NCBI RefSeq assembly: GCF_003337565.1
Contig: NZ_QPJL01000004.1
Coordinates: 124,001-188,000, forward strand
Direction: 5' to 3'
From: Paracoccus lutimaris
GTDB taxonomy: Bacteria > Pseudomonadota > Alphaproteobacteria > Rhodobacterales > Rhodobacteraceae
Length of the DNA stretch: 64,000 nt
Shown: one piece after another, positions 56,344-64,000 of the stretch
Position numbering within the stretch: position 1 is the first letter of the stretch
How the letters are laid out: every line of letters begins with the position of its first letter
Notes under the pieces: model-generated
The model's input: only the letters and a program-made list of their open reading frames with translations
Databases searched by the model: none
What the model was told of the DNA's origin: nothing
Program-made: the position numbers and the translations under genes

Positions 56344-57021
56344 GACAGCCCATGAAATCGGCGTTCAGCATCCTCATAGGCCGATCCGGTTAAGATTCGG
56401 TAAGCCCGTCCCCAAATGCCATTCCAGAGATGCCCGACCATTGCGATCGGGTTTTCGCATGACGCCCCCCTTCACCAAAAAATACCTGATCGATTCACGG
56501 ATTCAACAAAACCAATAACGGTAGCGACCGGCCAACACTTACCCAATAACGTGTGCGGGCAAGCGCCGGGAGGAGAATCTGACGTCATTTACCGTCGCGA
56601 CTCAACGAATTACTCCGGCAGTAGCCAAGAAAATTCATGGCGACCATGATCAATATCCGACGTCTTGGAAATGCGTCAGGAATGCGTCGAAAAATTTCGC
56701 CACGCATGTCAAATCGCAAGCCGTCAATGCGCTCATCCCACAAGGGATCAAAGAGTTAACTGTTTATTTTTATTTGATAAGTACTGAATATGTCGGAAAA
56801 TTTCTCGTGGCGATTTCACATCACAAGAACTCGCCATCCAAGGAATGATCGTTGACAAATTATGCAATACAAATCCGACAATAATGATCTCACATGATGA
56901 ATTCACGATATGAGATACTGTCTGTCTCGCATATCTGATTGCATCCTGCGGCCAAGTTTGTTGACAGGTGCCACCTATGCGCGGATCATTTTCCAGAGAC
57001 TTGTCTGCTGAGGGGGAATAT
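56344..57021. other. AT-rich intergenic region before the large secreted protein
   Basis: This 678-bp gap has no gene I can support. From about 56750 to 56960 its base composition is clearly more AT-rich than the rest of the window, with runs such as TGTTTATTTTTATTTGATAA and a TTGACA at 56851-56856. A minus-strand frame here lacks a good start and codon pattern and overlaps the next gene. The region probably holds the promoter of the next gene and may mark the edge of acquired DNA. Confidence 0.55.
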
Positions 57022-60000
57022 ATGATGGCTCGTAATGCCCTGCTGATCGGCAGCCTTCTGTCGGCATCAATTGCCCTGACCCAACCAGTGCATAGTGACG
57101 AGCTCGGAAGGTTTTTCGGCACGATCGCCGGTGAAATCGTAAGGGACCAAATGCGCCAGCAACAGGTGCAGCCCCGAAGACAGCAGCCCCAGGCGAGCCA
57201 GCCGCAAACGCGTCAGCAAACAGGGGCGCGTCAACAATCCGCAGCCCCTCAGCCGCAGCAGCCGGAAATGAGCCTGGCGGAACGGATGGCCGTGCAGCGC
57301 GCGCTGGCGGCAACGGGCCATTATGCAGGCGGGATCGACGGCATACTCGGCTCGGGCAGCCGGCGGGCCATCGCCGGCTGGCAAGCTTCACTGGGCGCGG
57401 CTGCAACGGGTTATCTGCTGCCTCAGCAGGCCCGCATGCTGATCGCGGCCGCCCCGCCGCCCGATCCGCTTTACGAGATGGCGGCGCCGAATCCAGCCGC
57501 TCGACCCGGCGTGACGCAGGGCTGGGCGGGGAATGCGCCTGTTTCGGCAACTGCGGCCGATGGCCACTATGCGGCACCGATGCTTGCCGGATCCGCGCCG
57601 GCCGCGCCGGCCGCTGAGCCATTGCCGGGCGACGCGCTGATCGGCGACAACGAGTTGGCGCGGCAACTGGTGATCTGGACAATCGCGCAGAACCCCGCGT
57701 TGCTGAACTCCTCGCATGGCCTCGGTGCGCTGATCAGCTTCAACTATGCCCCGGAGATCCAGGCGCAAAGAATCACGGACCCGGCGCTGCGGCGTCAGAT
57801 ACTGACGGCCAAGCTTGCAACCGAGGACAAATCCCCCCCTACTCGCGCCGTGCTCGAACGTTGGGTACAGATCCAGCCCGCCTGGGACGGCGCGCCACCA
57901 AAGATGGCAACCGAGTTTGCGGATATCGAGGGCGTGCCGACGATCACCGCGCTGAACGCCGTTTCGCGCGGCCCGTATGCGCCGTCCGTCTGGTCGCTCG
58001 CTGTCGATCAGCCGTTTTTCCTGCCACCACCCGAAGGTTTTGCCGCCTGGACCATTCCCCCAGAGAGCCGGGACGAGTTGCTCTTGCAGATCGATATCAC
58101 GCTGTCTGACGTGCGGCCGCGCATCGGCTCGGCGGACATCGGCGTCAGAGGCGGCAGCGCCAAGGCTACCATCAACCGTGTCACCCTGATCCGCCGCCCG
58201 CCGCCCGCGCACAACCGAAGCGATCCAAACCCGCCCGACGAGATCCTGCACACATGGACTGGCGAGGCCCCGGCCACGGCAAGTCCCGACCGCCCGGCCG
58301 ATCCGGGTGCCATTGCTGCGGTCTATGGCGGCGCTGTCAGTGGCGGGCGGTATGTGGTTTCGTCGGGGGGCAGCGATATGGGGCTTGATGTCATCCACCA
58401 ACCGCTGCTTGCCGGCGATTGGGGCCGGCTCGACGAGGCCTTGCCGCTGGCCCTGTCGCTGCGTCGGTTGACGGAGGCCGCGCCCGATCGTCAACCGGAC
58501 CCGCAACTGACCGAAATGCTGTCGCAGTATCTGCTGACGGCCCGTGAACGCATTGACCTGCTTCCGGTCGAGATCGCGCAGCGCAACGATTCGACCACGA
58601 TCAGCGAACTTGCCCTGCATGCCGCGATGACGGAAAACGCCGCCGCCGTGCGCGATATCGTCGTCACCCGTGCGCCCGACCTGCCGCTGGCCATGCGCCA
58701 TGTCGGGTATGCCTCGCTGGGTGAATACGACTTCACCGCGAATGCCTTTCCGGTCTCGGTCGACCCCTCGTTGTTGCAGCGGCTGCCGCTGGCCAAGCCG
58801 GGACCGGACATGAGCCTCGACGCGCTGCTGCCGATCGCACCGACCGACGCGCAGGCGCTGCTTGACACCATGGCGCAGATAAATCCCGACGGCGGACAGA
58901 ACCGGCAACTTTTCTCGGTGGTCGATTACGTGCTTGAAGAGATGGTGCCGCGCGGCGCCCGCCCGGGTCCGATCACGCAGGCCGAACTGGAGGCGCTGTC
59001 CCCGCGCAGCCGGATCGAAAGCGTGGCCCTGTTTATCGATCCCGGCCTGACGCAGAAGCTGATGGATCTGCCCATCCCCGAGGACCCTGCACATGCCGTC
59101 GCTGCGGCGGAAGGTGTCGAAGGTCCGCCAGAGGAGATTTACGCCACGACCGGAAAGAGCCTTTGGGGGGCCTTCGCGCGCGCCGATGTGAAGGACGAAT
59201 GGTCAAGCAGCTATATCATGAGCATGCAGCAGGTTTATCGCGGAGGCGATGCCGGCCTTGAGGCCCGTACCGAGGCGATGCGCAACGAAATGATCGCCGA
59301 GGCGCGTAACAGCTATTGGATCGGCGCCCATCTTGATGTCGGCGAATACGACCCGAACACGGGAAGCGTTCCGTTGACCGGCTACACCCTGGTTCCCGTG
59401 CCTTATGACAATGACATTTCGGGCGTCGCGCCACCACCGTTGCAGCCACGGGACAGCCGCGATTTCGCGGCGTTGCAGGTCACGGCCGAGGAGGCGGCCA
59501 AGATCGACCAGCTTCGCGAGTCCCGCACCCGGATTGCCGCCTATCTGCTGATCCGGCCGGACGAAGTCGTCTTCGATGACGAAAACCATGCGCCGTTCCT
59601 GACCTTCGCGCGCCCCGAGGCCGTGCTGCTTGGGCCCGCCGGCAGCGACGGCATGCCCGATCCGGTCATCCTGCGCATCGGCATGCTGGAGCCACCCCGG
59701 CTTGATGCCGCCATCACGGCTGCGGAAGGCGGGGCCGCTTCCCCGGTGACTGCTGCGCCAGAGGCGCTGTTTCTGGATCAGGAAGGGGTGGATCTGCTTG
59801 CGCTGTCGCTGGATCCGGCCGTCTATGGCGACAGCGGCTGGCAACGCATGCTGATCCAGCGGCTGGTAAAGGAGCGCTGGTTCGCGCTTGAGGGCGAGGC
59901 GCTGCGCGGCGACCTGCCCTGGGGCAACTTCTTCGCCAATCCGCAACTGACGCCGCAGGCCGACGAGGTGGCCGCGTTGCTGCCCGCCTTCCGTGACTGG

Positions 60001-61287
60001 ACGATGGCACGCGCCGCCGCCCTGCCACAGGATCTGCTGCTGCCCCACGGGCCGGTCCCCCAGAACAGCCCCCAATGCGGCATGATCCTCGATGTGACCG
60101 GACCGGGATCCGAGGCCGATATCCGCTTCATCCTGAGCGATGCGGCATCGCTGCTGGGCGACGCGCTGCCGCTTCCCGAAAATGTGCCCGTCGGATACAG
60201 CAACGTCGCTCGCGCCGGCAGCCATCAGGTCTGGGCCTTCGATTCGGCGCCGCCTCACAGCAATTGCAGCTATCCGCGCGGGGTCGATGGCGCTGAACTG
60301 GGCGACTTGATCGCGGCGGATCCCGACAGTACATCCGCGCTTGTCCATGTTGCGGCCGTGCCGACCCTGGGCACTGCCGGCGAAGGCGTATTGAGCCAGT
60401 TGCTGCGGCTGAAGATCTCGGAGCTGCGATTGGCACCGGCCGAGGGCGCGGACAACATCCCTGCCGGTCTTCGTGCCGTTGTCATCGTCGCGACATCGGT
60501 CGAGAGCGTGACCGGCTATCGGCACGGCAGGAACAATAGCGGCTTCGAGGAGGTGGTGACGCTCACGCCACAGGACTGGGCCACACCGGTCGCACAGACC
60601 CTGGCGTCCGAGGATGTGGTCGGCCTCACCATCGGGATGACGCTTGCCGATTTCGAGACCGCGGCGCGCGCACATCTGGGAAAGGCGGTTCTGTTTCGCG
60701 AGGAAACGCCCGGCAAGGGCATGTTCGGACATGCCAGGGGGCTGCTGAACCTTGAAACCGGCGAGGCTCTGGCCGCCGTTTACGCGCCCCATGCCGAAGG
60801 CCAGCCGGTCGTCGCGATCATGCGCCGCCTGAGCCTTCCCGCCAGCAAGGCAAGCACCGAAGCGGTGAAACAGGGCCTGATCCAGAAATACGGCGCATTG
60901 TCGCGCGAGATTGACGACGGTTTCTGGCTGTGGGGAACCCTGCCCGATAACGAGGACGGATGGGGCGTCTGCGGCGGCCCCTCACTTCTGGGCAGTTCAG
61001 GACGCGAGCGCGCGCCCGAGCTGGTGCCGACCGAAGATCTGGGACAGCCTGTCGGCACCTATCAGAACAGCCCGGCCTACTGGTACGATGCCGGCTGGCC
61101 CGACATCGTGACGGACCGTCCGGGTCAGGTCGATCCGTCGCGCTGCGGCCCGGTGGTCGGCGCGATGGTCGCCGATAGCGGCGCGGCTGGGCGGATGCTG
61201 CAGCTCTGGCTGCTGGACCGCAAGCTGGCGGGCGAATTCGACGCCCTGCCCAAGCCCGCCGTCGAGGCCGCCGATATCAAGTTCTGA
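57022..61287 (+). CDS. Large secreted protein with peptidoglycan-binding domain (unknown function)
   Basis: I do not recognise the family beyond its front end. The 1421-residue protein has a signal peptide (MMARNALLIGSLLSASIALT, cut near VHS), a Gln/Pro-rich linker (residues about 45-80) and a PG_binding_1-like domain at about 84-143 (RALAATGHYAGGIDGILGSG). A roughly 1270-residue remainder lacks repeats or further membrane helices. Cysteines are few and late. Around residues 730-870 the sequence resembles DUF4852-like proteins, but weakly. The ATG at 57022 follows AGGGGGAA. It may be a periplasmic structural or inhibitor-like protein; I cannot assign a role. Confidence 0.75.
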   Translation: MMARNALLIGSLLSASIALTQPVHSDELGRFFGTIAGEIVRDQMRQQQVQPRRQQPQASQPQTRQQTGARQQSAAPQPQQPEMSLAERMAVQRALAATGHYAGGIDGILGSGSRRAIAGWQASLGAAATGYLLPQQARMLIAAAPPPDPLYEMAAPNPAARPGVTQGWAGNAPVSATAADGHYAAPMLAGSAPAAPAAEPLPGDALIGDNELARQLVIWTIAQNPALLNSSHGLGALISFNYAPEIQAQRITDPALRRQILTAKLATEDKSPPTRAVLERWVQIQPAWDGAPPKMATEFADIEGVPTITALNAVSRGPYAPSVWSLAVDQPFFLPPPEGFAAWTIPPESRDELLLQIDITLSDVRPRIGSADIGVRGGSAKATINRVTLIRRPPPAHNRSDPNPPDEILHTWTGEAPATASPDRPADPGAIAAVYGGAVSGGRYVVSSGGSDMGLDVIHQPLLAGDWGRLDEALPLALSLRRLTEAAPDRQPDPQLTEMLSQYLLTARERIDLLPVEIAQRNDSTTISELALHAAMTENAAAVRDIVVTRAPDLPLAMRHVGYASLGEYDFTANAFPVSVDPSLLQRLPLAKPGPDMSLDALLPIAPTDAQALLDTMAQINPDGGQNRQLFSVVDYVLEEMVPRGARPGPITQAELEALSPRSRIESVALFIDPGLTQKLMDLPIPEDPAHAVAAAEGVEGPPEEIYATTGKSLWGAFARADVKDEWSSSYIMSMQQVYRGGDAGLEARTEAMRNEMIAEARNSYWIGAHLDVGEYDPNTGSVPLTGYTLVPVPYDNDISGVAPPPLQPRDSRDFAALQVTAEEAAKIDQLRESRTRIAAYLLIRPDEVVFDDENHAPFLTFARPEAVLLGPAGSDGMPDPVILRIGMLEPPRLDAAITAAEGGAASPVTAAPEALFLDQEGVDLLALSLDPAVYGDSGWQRMLIQRLVKERWFALEGEALRGDLPWGNFFANPQLTPQADEVAALLPAFRDWTMARAAALPQDLLLPHGPVPQNSPQCGMILDVTGPGSEADIRFILSDAASLLGDALPLPENVPVGYSNVARAGSHQVWAFDSAPPHSNCSYPRGVDGAELGDLIAADPDSTSALVHVAAVPTLGTAGEGVLSQLLRLKISELRLAPAEGADNIPAGLRAVVIVATSVESVTGYRHGRNNSGFEEVVTLTPQDWATPVAQTLASEDVVGLTIGMTLADFETAARAHLGKAVLFREETPGKGMFGHARGLLNLETGEALAAVYAPHAEGQPVVAIMRRLSLPASKASTEAVKQGLIQKYGALSREIDDGFWLWGTLPDNEDGWGVCGGPSLLGSSGRERAPELVPTEDLGQPVGTYQNSPAYWYDAGWPDIVTDRPGQVDPSRCGPVVGAMVADSGAAGRMLQLWLLDRKLAGEFDALPKPAVEAADIKF

Positions 61288-61314
61288 CATCAAGCTCTGA
61301 CATCAGCTTCTGGG
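61276..61314 (+). repeat. 13-bp tandem repeat over the stop codon of the large secreted protein
   Basis: ATCAAGTTCTGAC, ATCAAGCTCTGAC and ATCAGCTTCTGGG follow each other directly. The first copy carries the stop codon (61285-61287). The unit is 13 bp, so gain or loss of copies after the stop does not change the protein, but it shows slippage in this spot. Confidence 0.8.
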
Positions 61315-61462
61315 GCAGCATGCCCCGGAACTGCCGCCGCCCCTGCCCCCAAGGGCGCGGGCAGGCGCTCTGCATCGCCGCCCATGCCCGATGGCCCGAA
61401 CCGGGTCCGCCCCGGACGCGCGCGCGCCCCGAGGGGGTCGGCCTGCGGGATCGATACGCCGC

Positions 61463-61786
61463 CTATTGTTCGGGCTCTTTCAGGCGGTCAAGCTGATCCT
61501 GCAACCAGAGCCGCCTTCCGTACCATTTCCCGCGCCTCTGCGCCTCCTGGAACTGCGGAGATTGATCCAGCGCCAGCCCCTGCAGCCATCCCAGTTCCAG
61601 CAGCACGAGATGATCCTGATCGGACATGCCGATCAGGCTGTCGGCGACCGGAAAGAAGTGGTCGAAATACCGTCCGCGCGGCTCGGCCAGGGGGCCTTCG
61701 CCGGCAAATGCCTGCCGCAGTTTCCGGCTTGCACGGCGTGCGTGGCGATCCTGAATCGCCGCGATATCCTGTTGCGAGAGGATCAT
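61463..61786 (-). CDS. Small soluble protein co-translated with the lipase-like gene
   Basis: I do not recognise this 107-residue protein (MILSQQDIAAIQDRHARRAS...). It is charged, mostly helical by composition, and has no signal peptide or membrane helix. Its ATG overlaps the stop of the lipase-like gene by four bases (ATGA, 61783-61786), so the two are made together. By position it could be an immunity or adaptor partner of a secreted lipase. Known immunity proteins of phospholipase effectors are usually periplasmic, which argues against simple immunity. Confidence 0.7.
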   Translation of the reverse strand: MILSQQDIAAIQDRHARRASRKLRQAFAGEGPLAEPRGRYFDHFFPVADSLIGMSDQDHLVLLELGWLQGLALDQSPQFQEAQRRGKWYGRRLWLQDQLDRLKEPEQ

Positions 61787-63330
61787 TGATACAGCTCGCA
61801 GGACCCGAGAACCTCGGCCATGCGGCCACGCACCCAATCGATGACCACGCGCGCGCGGATGGCGGCCTCGTGCTCATAGCCGGGATGGTGAACGGCACGC
61901 CGTTTGCCCGAGATGCGCAGCGTCGAGGCACTGATAGGCACGGTGCGATCGCCCGAGCCGACCGGCGCCGCGATGGTCCAGTCGGTCCCCAGACCCAGAT
62001 AGCCGCCATCGATATGCTTGTCGCCCTCATTGCCCCAGACGACATGCTCGCGGCGATAGTTGGGCGTCGCGCCCTCCTTGATCGTGATATTGGATTCCTT
62101 GACGCTGCGCCCGAGGCTTCCCCCGGTCATGTCCGGGCGCCAGCTGATGAAGTCATAGGTCTTCATCCCCGGATCGGCGCTGTGGCACATATAGGTCAAC
62201 TCGTGAAAGTCGCCCGCCGAATAGATCCGGTCGTGCCACGCCTCGGCCACCTGGTTGTGGCGCAGGAATTCGTCGAACGGATCGCCTTTCGGAAGCGCCT
62301 CGGGAAACAGCCAGTCCGGATTGGCGGCCCGGTACATCTTGTCCTTCTTGCGGTAGATCTCGGTATAGGGGTTGGCCTTGGGCAGATGCAGATAGCCGGC
62401 CCCGCCCGAGATCGCGTTCCCGACCAGATTGCGCGCGGGGTTCAGGATGTGCAGCCATTGCCGCGAGCTGTCATTGGCCCGGTACCGCTTGTTGGGCAAA
62501 AGCTCCTGCGCGCCGGGCATATGTCCCAAAAGCGCCGTCACCAGCGAACCCTGGCGGCCCAGCACGACATAGCTGCCAAGCTCGGCGCCGATGCCCGGGT
62601 TCTCGAACCCGAAGTGAAAGCGCTTGTAGGCGGCCGGCGCGCCGTCCGTTGGCATGACGGTGCTGATGACCGCAAGAATGTCGCCCGCCGCGCCATGCAT
62701 CAGCGCCGCCGAGCGGGCGACAAAGCCGCCCATGGAATGGGTCACCAAAATCGCGCCCGGGCATTGCGCATCATTGGCCGCGGCCCATTTCCGCGCCTCG
62801 GCGACCCAGGTCTTGATATGCGCGGCCGCCGCCTTTCCGGAATCGTAGTTCGAGGCGGACCAGTTATACCCGCAGGCATAGACCGGCATTCGCACCAGAT
62901 TGAACTGCGGGTTGTGCTTGCGCACCTCATGGGTCAGCCGGGCGGGAAAGCTGCTTTCCATGTCGCGCAGGATCGGCCCGTAAGAGGACAGCGACACCGA
63001 GCTCCAGTTCCGCGACACCTGCGCGGCCGTCAGCCCCGCGACGGGGGCAAACTCGACGGGTTTCAGAAAATTCTTGTCGAAACGATTGCCGACAAGCAGC
63101 GCTTTCCTTTTCGCTGCAGCCGCCCGCACGTTCGAGCGCTCGCGGGTGCGAAACAGGTCGGGGCCGGGAACGGATCCCGCGTTCAACGCATAGTGCCGGA
63201 TCATCAGCCCCTTGCTGTCGGGGTCCCAGACGATCTGGTTGCCGGATTTCAGACGCGACCCCATGATCCCCGGCAACAGGATGACCGGGACGATCACATC
63301 GGCGGGGCAGACCGCGGTTCCGCCGGCCAT
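61783..63330 (-). CDS. Lipase-like alpha/beta hydrolase (PGAP1/LCAT type)
   Basis: The 515-residue protein starts VIVPVILLPGIMGSRLKSGN, the oxyanion-side motif of LCAT/PGAP1-type lipases. It has the nucleophile elbow VTHSMGGFVAR with S199; D461 in GDRTVPISAS and H487 in YEHEAAIR complete a plausible triad. There is no signal peptide, as in type VI lipase effectors, and a VgrG occurs elsewhere in the window. The ribosome binding site GGAGG is inside the end of the upstream gene, whose stop is 1 nt away. Substrate (phospholipid or neutral lipid) is unknown. Confidence 0.85.
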   Translation of the reverse strand: MAGGTAVCPADVIVPVILLPGIMGSRLKSGNQIVWDPDSKGLMIRHYALNAGSVPGPDLFRTRERSNVRAAAAKRKALLVGNRFDKNFLKPVEFAPVAGLTAAQVSRNWSSVSLSSYGPILRDMESSFPARLTHEVRKHNPQFNLVRMPVYACGYNWSASNYDSGKAAAAHIKTWVAEARKWAAANDAQCPGAILVTHSMGGFVARSAALMHGAAGDILAVISTVMPTDGAPAAYKRFHFGFENPGIGAELGSYVVLGRQGSLVTALLGHMPGAQELLPNKRYRANDSSRQWLHILNPARNLVGNAISGGAGYLHLPKANPYTEIYRKKDKMYRAANPDWLFPEALPKGDPFDEFLRHNQVAEAWHDRIYSAGDFHELTYMCHSADPGMKTYDFISWRPDMTGGSLGRSVKESNITIKEGATPNYRREHVVWGNEGDKHIDGGYLGLGTDWTIAAPVGSGDRTVPISASTLRISGKRRAVHHPGYEHEAAIRARVVIDWVRGRMAEVLGSCELYQ

Positions 63331-63331
63331 C

Positions 63332-64000
63332 TCAGCGCCTCCTGCTGATCGAGGTCAGCAGCCCGAGGGCGCGGCCTTCGGCGTCGGCCTCTGGTTCGGC
63401 TGCGTTGACGAACTTCAAATGCGCCGAGGTCAGCGTCGCGCCCGGCGAGGAGGTCAGCGTCGCGCCCGGCGAGCTTCCGACCGGCCAGAAGACCGTGGCG
63501 TCAAACCAGGTTTGCACGTCGTCGCCCTCGCGCAGCGTCACCCGCGAAAAACCGGCATCGGCGCCGTCGACCTTCAATGTGCTGTTCTCGACCTTGACCC
63601 CCGGCACATCCGCAATATCGTTCGGCTTGACCAGAGGCCGGTCGTCACCGCCCTGATCGGCGGGCCCGATGATGAAGTACAGCTGATAGTTGTTCGAGGC
63701 GGCGGCATCCGCCTCGGCCTGGCCGGTTTCCTCGGCCCGAACGGCAGAGGCCGAGAACATCGCCTCGGCGTCAGGACCCGCCTGATCAAAATACGCGGTT
63801 TCAAAAAACAGCCCGTCAAAGACAAAACCCATGGCCCTGGCATTCGGGCCGACCGGCGCAACCCTTGTCAGGCTGTGAAACAGCCATTTCTCCGCGTCGT
63901 CGCCCTTGGGAAAATCGGTCCGCGACATGGAATCGCGCGTCATGACGACATCGTTGCCGACACGGTACAAGCCCAGCACAAGATAGGTATAGCTGGACAC
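63332..64000 (-). CDS. Hypothetical protein upstream of the lipase-like gene (start may lie outside)
   Basis: I do not recognise this protein. The visible 222 codons begin at a GTG on the last base of the window, so the true start may be beyond it. It has an N-terminal part with LVLGLYRVGNDVVMTRDSMS and later YQLYFIIGPADQGGDDRPL, and no signal peptide is visible. Near the C-terminus an 8-residue unit (SSPGATLT) is repeated exactly. It is followed after 1 nt by the lipase-like gene, and the three minus-strand genes form one operon. A loading-adaptor role is possible by position only. Confidence 0.65.
   Translation of the reverse strand: MSSYTYLVLGLYRVGNDVVMTRDSMSRTDFPKGDDAEKWLFHSLTRVAPVGPNARAMGFVFDGLFFETAYFDQAGPDAEAMFSASAVRAEETGQAEADAAASNNYQLYFIIGPADQGGDDRPLVKPNDIADVPGVKVENSTLKVDGADAGFSRVTLREGDDVQTWFDATVFWPVGSSPGATLTSSPGATLTSAHLKFVNAAEPEADAEGRALGLLTSISRRR
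63426..63473 (-). repeat. 24-bp exact tandem duplication inside a coding region
   Basis: Two identical 24-bp units (63426-63449 and 63450-63473) encode SSPGATLT twice in frame. The exact identity suggests a recent duplication. It lies near the C-terminus of the hypothetical protein at 63332. Confidence 0.9.

Noticed and set aside
56748-57122. Minus-strand frame in the AT-rich gap
   Set aside because: It has no good ribosome binding site and no family resemblance, and it overlaps the signal-peptide region of the large plus-strand protein.

Overview
The window looks like chromosomal DNA of a GC-rich alphaproteobacterium of the Rhodobacteraceae, most likely Paracoccus or a close relative. The clues are the CckA hybrid kinase, the RpoH with its typical Q-K-K-L-F-F-N-L-R box, UbiK, the Rhodobacterales-type DUF6314 and DUF6476 proteins, a Rhodobacter-type sorbitol dehydrogenase (SmoS), and trxB divergent from an Lrp-family regulator. 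This is inference from protein content; I see no rRNA, tRNA, CRISPR array or intact insertion sequence.

Layout. 1-12 kb is housekeeping: bifunctional sulfate adenylyltransferase/APS kinase (cut by the window start), trxB, an Lrp-type regulator, a tight DUF6314-pgeF-midA-lgt block, ubiK, an RluA-type pseudouridine synthase, rpoH and a SPOR protein. 12.1-16.6 kb is a nucleoside salvage operon (cdd-deoA-deoB-add-upp on the minus strand) in which all four junctions are 4-nt ATGA overlaps. 16.8-21.2 kb carries a malic enzyme-phosphotransacetylase fusion and propionyl-CoA synthetase, separated by a strong terminator. 21.6-28.5 kb is an accessory stretch: an orphan VgrG divergent from a subtilisin-like protease without a signal peptide, a tyrosinase, and a DUF2182 membrane protein.

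29.5-38.8 kb is a polyol/ketose catabolic region. It holds a SmoE-like binding protein without its permeases, SmoS, a LacI regulator, a GatZ/KbaZ-family protein, a PfkB kinase and a ribose-type ABC transporter. Two LacI-type operators with a central CG, one before smoE and one over the -35 box of the transporter operon, tie both halves into one regulon. The enzymes fit galactitol -> D-tagatose -> D-tagatose 6-phosphate -> D-fructose 6-phosphate. 39.2-47.8 kb is a second sugar or inositol-type region: an Frc-type ABC transporter, a TIM-barrel isomerase, three Gfo/Idh/MocA oxidoreductases and a second LacI regulator. A shared 16-bp motif, TGATTG-N6-ATCA, lies in front of all three transcription units.

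47.9-51.8 kb has a methyltransferase divergent from an iron-type (FecBCD-like) ABC uptake system. 52.2-56.3 kb returns to core genes (cckA, an RsmB/NOP-type RNA methyltransferase, a lytic transglycosylase). 56.3-64 kb is accessory again: an AT-rich gap, a 1421-residue secreted protein with a peptidoglycan-binding domain, and a convergent three-gene unit with a lipase-like alpha/beta hydrolase whose stop overlaps the start of a small protein. The VgrG and the lipase together suggest type VI secretion cargo, but no structural T6SS gene lies in the window.
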